Origin: an uncultured Acetatifactor sp. | GTDB lineage: Bacteria > Bacillota > Clostridia > Lachnospirales > Lachnospiraceae | Direction: 5' to 3' | Assembly (NCBI GenBank): GCA_910589655.1 | Contig: CAJUTJ010000174.1 | Location: 43,179 to 107,178 of the forward strand | DNA: 64,000 bases | Part shown: one piece after another, positions 58,421-64,000 of the stretch | How positions within the stretch are numbered: the first letter of the stretch is position 1 | How the letters are laid out: every line of letters begins with the position of its first letter | Notes under the pieces: generated by a model | Told to the model about the DNA's origin: nothing | Database searches by the model: none | The model's input: the letters and a program-made list of their open reading frames with translations, nothing else | Made by a program: the position numbers and the translations under genes

Positions 58421-61400
58421 TTGGAAAGGGGAATGTATGTAAGGTGTCCAATTTTGGACATTGAAGAACCGCGAGACTTCATTGTTGGCAGAATTGTAGA
58501 AAAGAATGATTTTGCTGAGACTGTGAAGGTGGAATTTTTTGACCCATTTGGATTTAGAAATTATTATGGGAATATACCAGAGTATGCGGAACTGCCGTAT
58601 AAATACATAAAGAGGAGTACTTTGCGCCGAGAGGCTTATGTGGTATATAAAAACAGCAGTTATACAATTATGTCAATTGTAAAGAATGAGGAGTGGTTTT
58701 TTTACTACATAAAAGAAGAATTTGCAGATAAAGTCATGAAGGTGCGGGAAGATGATATAATTGCGCCGTTTAGTGCGGGGAGGATATCACCTGCAGAACA
58801 GCTTAGGTGTTATGAATTTCAAAATCCAGCATGGTATTTTGGACGAAGTGTTGTAAGCAAGACAATAAAAGTACTTGATAATTCTGTATTTGGATTTAAA
58901 GAGTTAGCAGGCTGCAAAATATTTCTGATGCCACATCAGCTCAAGACAATTATGAGGTGTCTGCAAGGGAACACTTGTAGATATATGTTGGCAGATGAAG
59001 TGGGTATGGGAAAGACTATTGAAGCGGCATCAGTCTTAAAGGTTTATCTGCTTCATAATTCAAAGAGAAAGGTGCTTATAGCTGTACCTCGTCCTTTGGT
59101 TGCGCAGTGGAGAACAGAATTACTGATTAAATTTGAAATTATTTCTGGAGAAAATATAAATGATAATTTCATTCAGCTTATTGCCGAGGAAGATATTGGG
59201 AACTATATCACAATTAATTGGGATTTTGTAATAGTAGACGAAGCACATAAGTTACTTGCAAACAAAAGATTATATGAATATTTCCATGTTTTAAGTAAAA
59301 GGTCGAAGAATATATTGCTATTGTCGGCGACGCCTGTTCAGCAGAAGAGAGAGGCGTATTTATCGTTGCTTAAGCTGATTCTTCCAGAGAAATATGATGA
59401 GTTTGAAATAGATGAGTTTCAAGTTTTGGTAGATAAACAAAAAAGTATTACAAAGAGTACATATCTTGTGTTGCAAGATTTTGATGACTATATGGAAAAT
59501 ATAAACGATGCCCTGGATAATGATGAGAGCCCTATAGAAAACGAAGATTGTGCAGAACTTTATAATGACGTAGTAACGGGGCTTAATAAAATATCAAAGT
59601 TGATAGAGGATCCTGTATTTTCTACGCTTGTAAATTCGATTGATAATAAAAATGATGACTATGGAAAGAGTGCAATACAGGAGGCACTGTTGTATATTTG
59701 TGATAATTATCAGTTGGAAAAAAATATTATTCGTAACAGACGCAGATACATGGAAAATCTGCCGCGGAGAACGGTCAGAGAAATTGAGTATGCACTTAAT
59801 CCAGACAAGAATACTTATGAACATACCACATATGATTCGATGGTTGATTGGATCAGCGGGCAGGAAATTACGCCGGTAGAATTTGAACAATACTATATTC
59901 CTCTTTTAACGTCTTTTTTCAGTTCTTCATGGGCATTTAATCATGAAATTGAAGTACAAAAAGGAAGAGGCCTAACGATAAATACAGACGTGGAAGAGAA
60001 TGCAAAAGAGTGGTTGCGTGCAGAAGAAAGTATGCTTCAGGATCTGGATAATGTATTGGCTGAACCATATAATTATTCAAGCCGAATTCTGAGTATTGTA
60101 GATTTTATTGATCAGGAGGTGTATGAGGAAAAAATAGTCGTCTTTACCAATTATGCCGAAACCTTTGAAAAGTATGGGCATGTGTTAAAGGCATATTTCG
60201 GGGAAAATAAAATTGCCCTATTTAGCAAGGCTATGAATGAAAGTGAATTGGAGCTAAGTGTTTACAGATTTCAGAATGATGAGGATTGTAAGATTCTTCT
60301 TTGCGATGAAACAGGTGGTGAAGGCCGTAATTTACAAGGTGCGGATTTTGTGATTCATATTGATCTGCCTTGGGATGCAAACGCAATTGAGCAGAGGATA
60401 GGACGTCTTGACAGACTGGGACGTTCCGTAGATAAGGATGTGTGTTCTGTAGTTGTTTATGCGAAGGAAACTCTTGAAGAAGAACTTTATCATTTTTGGG
60501 ATAAGGGATTAAATGTGTTTCACCAGTCCCTCAGCGGGTTGGAAATTATAATGGACGAGATCAATGACAGCATTATCAAGGCTGTAACAAGTGATTTTAG
60601 GTACGGAATTTCCAATGCCATATCTGAAATTATTCAGTCATCTCAAAGGATGGAGAAAGAGGTTCGGGAAGAGCAGCACTTTGATTCGGCGGCTTTTATA
60701 TATGCATCTCTTAATCAGGAACTTACTCGTCTGCTGCATTATTATACTGAAAACGAAAATGAGCTATTTGCAAGTGCGATGCTGGGGTGGGCAAATCTGG
60801 CGGGATTAAAAGGGGAATTTGGTAAAAATGGAATTGTTCGGTTTAATGAGAATTCCTTTTCAATTAAGTCAGCTGAGAATTCTATGTTGATACCGCCAAA
60901 CTGGATGGAGTATATTAATCGTGCATCTAATGCATTTGTCAGAAACATTAGAAAACTATATGAAGAGAGAACAGGGAGAACAGTATCGGCCGGAAACCGG
61001 GAGATCGTAGGCACATTTAATCGAAAGGTTTCGATTGAAAATGATTATTTGCATTTTTTTGCTCCGGGAGATGAAATCTTTGATTGTATTGTAGAGAATG
61101 CCATGAACTCGTATAAAGGCACTTGTACGGCAATAGCGATAGAAGCCGATTTTGAGTGGAGAGGTGTGGTTTATACATGGAATCTTTATCCGAATGAGCA
61201 GTTATTGCTTGAAAAGGGAATATCGGTAACTGCCTTACGCCAATATAAGAACTATGTTTTGGTAGATCAAATTACCACAGCAATCAGCACTCAAAAGTAT
61301 GAACAGATTCCGGCTGACAGAGTAATTCGTCTGATGGAATCTGTTTCAAGAGAGACAACAGGACAAATTAGAAGCAATGTTGTACATTTAGGGCGTCGTT

Positions 61401-61753
61401 CTGTAAAATCTGACTGGCTGCATATAAAGGAAAAATATGGGTGTTCGAACGTGGAGTGGTTCAGGCAATCATATCCGGCAGACAAGTGGTCAAATTTTAT
61501 AGCGGCTTCTATGAAAACGGCAAAGGCACAGGTAAAAGAAAAAATGAAATTGAGCAGTAACCTTAAAATGGCCGCGGCAGATATTGAACAAACATTAAAT
61601 GCAGAAGTAGCACAGGCAAAATTTTTTGGAGTCAACGCAAGGGAAATTGCTAGAAAAAGGGAAATTTATGAGACAGTATTGGAAGCGTTAAGGACTACTA
61701 AGGTTGAATTGGAGGCGGCAGCATTTGTAATGGTGAGGAAGACACATGGATAA
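58421..61753 (+). CDS. SNF2-type DNA translocase, candidate PbeC
   Basis: 1110 residues. An N-terminal part of about 170 residues precedes the SNF2/RapA-like motor: MLADEVGMGKTIEAASVLK (Walker A, about 189-206), VPRPLVAQW, FVIVDEAHKLL (about 270) and LLLSATPVQQKREA. A helical insert follows, then the second lobe with IVVFTNYAETFEKYG, CDETGGEGRNLQGADFVIHIDLPW and QRIGRLDRLGR. The C-terminal 350 residues are of unknown type. Related translocases occur in DISARM and other defence systems. The TTG at 58421 has GGGAGG 8 bases ahead; ATG 58433 is an alternative. It overlaps the next gene by 8 bases. Confidence 0.85.
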   Translation: MERGMYVRCPILDIEEPRDFIVGRIVEKNDFAETVKVEFFDPFGFRNYYGNIPEYAELPYKYIKRSTLRREAYVVYKNSSYTIMSIVKNEEWFFYYIKEEFADKVMKVREDDIIAPFSAGRISPAEQLRCYEFQNPAWYFGRSVVSKTIKVLDNSVFGFKELAGCKIFLMPHQLKTIMRCLQGNTCRYMLADEVGMGKTIEAASVLKVYLLHNSKRKVLIAVPRPLVAQWRTELLIKFEIISGENINDNFIQLIAEEDIGNYITINWDFVIVDEAHKLLANKRLYEYFHVLSKRSKNILLLSATPVQQKREAYLSLLKLILPEKYDEFEIDEFQVLVDKQKSITKSTYLVLQDFDDYMENINDALDNDESPIENEDCAELYNDVVTGLNKISKLIEDPVFSTLVNSIDNKNDDYGKSAIQEALLYICDNYQLEKNIIRNRRRYMENLPRRTVREIEYALNPDKNTYEHTTYDSMVDWISGQEITPVEFEQYYIPLLTSFFSSSWAFNHEIEVQKGRGLTINTDVEENAKEWLRAEESMLQDLDNVLAEPYNYSSRILSIVDFIDQEVYEEKIVVFTNYAETFEKYGHVLKAYFGENKIALFSKAMNESELELSVYRFQNDEDCKILLCDETGGEGRNLQGADFVIHIDLPWDANAIEQRIGRLDRLGRSVDKDVCSVVVYAKETLEEELYHFWDKGLNVFHQSLSGLEIIMDEINDSIIKAVTSDFRYGISNAISEIIQSSQRMEKEVREEQHFDSAAFIYASLNQELTRLLHYYTENENELFASAMLGWANLAGLKGEFGKNGIVRFNENSFSIKSAENSMLIPPNWMEYINRASNAFVRNIRKLYEERTGRTVSAGNREIVGTFNRKVSIENDYLHFFAPGDEIFDCIVENAMNSYKGTCTAIAIEADFEWRGVVYTWNLYPNEQLLLEKGISVTALRQYKNYVLVDQITTAISTQKYEQIPADRVIRLMESVSRETTGQIRSNVVHLGRRSVKSDWLHIKEKYGCSNVEWFRQSYPADKWSNFIAASMKTAKAQVKEKMKLSSNLKMAAADIEQTLNAEVAQAKFFGVNAREIARKREIYETVLEALRTTKVELEAAAFVMVRKTHG

Positions 61754-63974
61754 AGGGCAGATACAAGAGTGTATACAAAAGATATTGGATGGCAAAATTG
61801 GTGGAATGAGTAAAGAAAGATATCCCAATGGAAGCCTTGAGAAGCATTACTATATGTCTGCATATAGACTTGCAAAGTTTATTAAGATGTATAGATATAA
61901 AAGGATAGCATTGGGAGATTTGTTGATATCACTTAGAAATTATCTGCTGTTATTTCAAACTGCCGTCATCTTGCCTGTCGATATAGATATTAGTGAGAAT
62001 CCATATGGATTGCGTATAGATTCTGAAGGAGGTTGTTTTGCAACCCTTAATCTGCCAGGATATCTGGACTCAGATATTATTGAACAGGGCTTTATGGCTA
62101 ATTATGTTGAACCAGTAAAAAGTAACAAATACTTTCTCGGTGTTACCCCCAATATCTATAGGTTGACAGGATTTCAACGATTTAAGTCAATCAGACAGAA
62201 ACTGGCAGTAACAGGAGCCTTAAATATGCCAGAAGGTTACACGGTATTGGTATCGCTTCCAACAGGGGGTGGAAAAAGCTTGATTACCCAAACTATGGCA
62301 TACCAAAAAGAAGAGGGTTTGACTATAACCATAGTGCCTACAGTATCTCTTGCGCTGGATCAGGTAAGAGTGGCAAATGACAATATAAGAATTGCCTCGG
62401 AGAAAGAAATTGCCTGCTATTATAGTGCGATGGGCCGGGAAGAAAAGAGGAGCATTATAGACAGAATCAAAAACAGGAAACTTAGGCTGCTGTTTATCTC
62501 GCCGGAAGCACTTATTAAAAATACGGAATTTAAACAGGTGATTGATGATGCAAATGAGGTAGGATATTTAAGAAACATTATTATTGATGAGGCGCATATA
62601 GTAATAGAATGGGGGAATTTTTTTCGGGTGGATTATCAGTGCTTAGAACCTTGGAGAAACAACTTATATGAAAGAAATCCCAAATTAAAAACAGTATTAC
62701 TGTCCGCAACATATGAAAAAAATACGGTGAAAGTATTACAAAGTATGTTTTCCGGCGGAGACAGGTGGATTGAAATCCGTTGTGATGCACTTAGAAGGGA
62801 ACCTCGGTTTAGCTTAGTTATTGCAAAATCAATGAAAGACAAGAATATCAAAACCAAAGAATTGCTTAGATGCTTACCAAGACCGATGATAGTATATGTG
62901 ATGAGACCGGATCAGGCTGAAAGAGTAAAGGAGGCAGCGGCAGAGATAGGCATTACTAATGTAGAGACTTTTACGGGTAAAACGAAGGCGGATGAGCGGT
63001 CAAGGATTATTGATGAATGGTCTGAAAATGAATTTGATATTATTATTGCTACATCAGCCTTTGGCGTTGGTGTAGATAAAAGCGATGTGCGGACAGTATT
63101 GCATTTGTATGTTCCTGACAATCCTAACACATATTATCAGGAGTTGAGCCGGGGTGGCAGAGATGGGCTTCCAAGCTTAAGCGTAATGTGCGTATATCCC
63201 CAAGAGGATTTAGAGTCGGCATTTGCAATGACTGATAAGGTATTAAGCAGTGAGAAAATTCTGGGCAGATGGGATAGTATGTTGAACAGTCCAACTTCTC
63301 ATAGGGATATGGATACATGTACATTGGATACATCAGTAAAGCCCAAATATAATAGTGTTGATTATGCGGAAGATGCCAGTCTGGCAGATCAAAGATGGAA
63401 CATTTATGTAATTTTGCTTTTGCGGAGATATAATCTGGTAAGGGTTTTGGACATGGTAGTCGAACCCCAAATACAAACTTATTCTATCAGAGTTTCTATT
63501 TTGGACAAGCGGTTATTGCAAATAACAGATGATACAAAACTTTTAATTGAAGATGTGCGGACAAAGGAGTGGAATAAGAACGAAAAAGATTTTAGGATGA
63601 TGAGCCGTGCAGTGCAGCAGGGAAGCAGAGTCTGTTGGTCAGAGATGTTTTATAATACAACTTACAGCAGGGTTTCTGAATATTGCGCTGGATGTAATAA
63701 CCACAAGAACATAGTGGATAGTGACCCAATGCGTTTTGAATTGGTGAAAAAAGTTCTGGCGCCGATTCACGGGCATTCGGCTGAATTGGATAATGTTTTT
63801 GCCGGTTCGAATGAAGCAATTTTGTTTGTGGATACAGAAAACATTGACCTTATTGCTAAAATAATTAACTCAACTTTCCCAGCACAAATTACCGAACATT
63901 GCCTGAATAAATATTGGCTGGGATGCTATCCAGTCGTTAACTTTACTTTTCAGTATTTCTGTGATATCGGCTGA
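61746..63974 (+). CDS. RecQ-like DEAH helicase, candidate PbeD
   Basis: 742 residues. After about 140 residues of unknown fold come the superfamily 2 motifs: LPTGGGKSLITQT (about 171-183), PTVSLALDQV, IIIDEAHIVIEWG (about 278-290), VLLSATYEKNTV, then ETFTGKTKADERSRI, IATSAFGVGVDKSDVRTVLHLY and YYQELSRGGRDG. This order is RecQ-like, with a Cys-containing segment (YCAGCNN, about 655) as possible zinc site. The end is odd: after the EAILFVDTEN strand the sequence turns polar and Cys/Trp-rich and stops 26 bases before the window edge, so the natural end may be different. It closes the coupled operon as far as visible. Confidence 0.8.
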   Translation: MDKGQIQECIQKILDGKIGGMSKERYPNGSLEKHYYMSAYRLAKFIKMYRYKRIALGDLLISLRNYLLLFQTAVILPVDIDISENPYGLRIDSEGGCFATLNLPGYLDSDIIEQGFMANYVEPVKSNKYFLGVTPNIYRLTGFQRFKSIRQKLAVTGALNMPEGYTVLVSLPTGGGKSLITQTMAYQKEEGLTITIVPTVSLALDQVRVANDNIRIASEKEIACYYSAMGREEKRSIIDRIKNRKLRLLFISPEALIKNTEFKQVIDDANEVGYLRNIIIDEAHIVIEWGNFFRVDYQCLEPWRNNLYERNPKLKTVLLSATYEKNTVKVLQSMFSGGDRWIEIRCDALRREPRFSLVIAKSMKDKNIKTKELLRCLPRPMIVYVMRPDQAERVKEAAAEIGITNVETFTGKTKADERSRIIDEWSENEFDIIIATSAFGVGVDKSDVRTVLHLYVPDNPNTYYQELSRGGRDGLPSLSVMCVYPQEDLESAFAMTDKVLSSEKILGRWDSMLNSPTSHRDMDTCTLDTSVKPKYNSVDYAEDASLADQRWNIYVILLLRRYNLVRVLDMVVEPQIQTYSIRVSILDKRLLQITDDTKLLIEDVRTKEWNKNEKDFRMMSRAVQQGSRVCWSEMFYNTTYSRVSEYCAGCNNHKNIVDSDPMRFELVKKVLAPIHGHSAELDNVFAGSNEAILFVDTENIDLIAKIINSTFPAQITEHCLNKYWLGCYPVVNFTFQYFCDIG

Positions 63975-64000
63975 CACCATTGATGCTATATCTACAAACA

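Noticed and set aside
47138..64000. DndFGH restriction module or DndB
   Set aside because: None of the operon genes shows the HerA/FtsK-like ATPase of DndH or the DGQHR-type DndB sequence; the effectors are helicases of other classes.

Overview
The window looks like a chromosome segment of a Lachnospiraceae-type Clostridia (Firmicutes). Supporting signs are a PolC-type replicase directly behind ispG, strong AGGAGG ribosome sites, BceRS-BceAB, LytTR/GHKL and BlaI/M56 regulatory modules, an EAL protein and a CmpB-like permease. About 45 kb is ordinary, moderately GC housekeeping and accessory sequence. The last 18 kb (from about 45.9 kb) is visibly AT-richer, with abundant ATA and AGA codons, and carries one long defence operon.

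Layout. 1-2.6 kb: the end of an unknown minus-strand gene, a DUF2185-like relic, a tiny Q/N-rich gene, kptA and an SGNH esterase. 2.6-6 kb: a self-regulated BlaI/M56 pair and an HTH-membrane protein. 6-10 kb: carB without carA, and a cysteine hydrolase. 10-15 kb: a Bce-type antimicrobial-peptide sensing and transport module. 15-19.4 kb: a small membrane protein and two cyclic-di-GMP-type proteins. 19.7-22.4 kb: comM-like and dprA. 23-29 kb: ispG, polC and tRNA-Glu(CTC). 29-36 kb: a BASS transporter, a LytTR/GHKL pair, a flavin reductase, a decayed ABC exporter and an unknown gene. 36-45.5 kb: a decayed K+ channel, exonuclease III, ogt, a nucleoside phosphorylase, two lipoproteins, a thioesterase, a CmpB-like protein, a YunG-like protein and lrgAB.

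45.98-63.97 kb: a PAPS-reductase-like gene diverges from an XRE regulator across a perfect 16-bp-arm palindrome that overlaps both promoters. The regulator leads a tightly coupled series: dndC, dndD, dndE, dndA, then a NERD-UvrD protein, an AddB-like Fe-S protein, an SNF2 helicase and a RecQ-like helicase. The first four would make the DNA phosphorothioate mark. The last four stand where an effector module is expected, but they do not look like DndFGH. The layout matches the DndCDEA-PbeABCD type described in archaea (recalled, not looked up). Two genes next to it, the regulator and the zinc-ribbon PAPS-reductase-like protein, are not part of that description as I know it.

The backbone is also full of small intergenic repeats. 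Family A is a MITE-like element with GTTACTGTTCAC ends and about 8-bp target duplications. Family B is a multi-hairpin repeat around a TGCCGAC/GTCGGCA stem. Family C is a 41-bp repeat. Family D is a structured unit of about 100 bp that supplies the ribosome site of at least two genes. Two relic genes and one gene apparently cut short by a repeat show that these spaces are actively remodelled.
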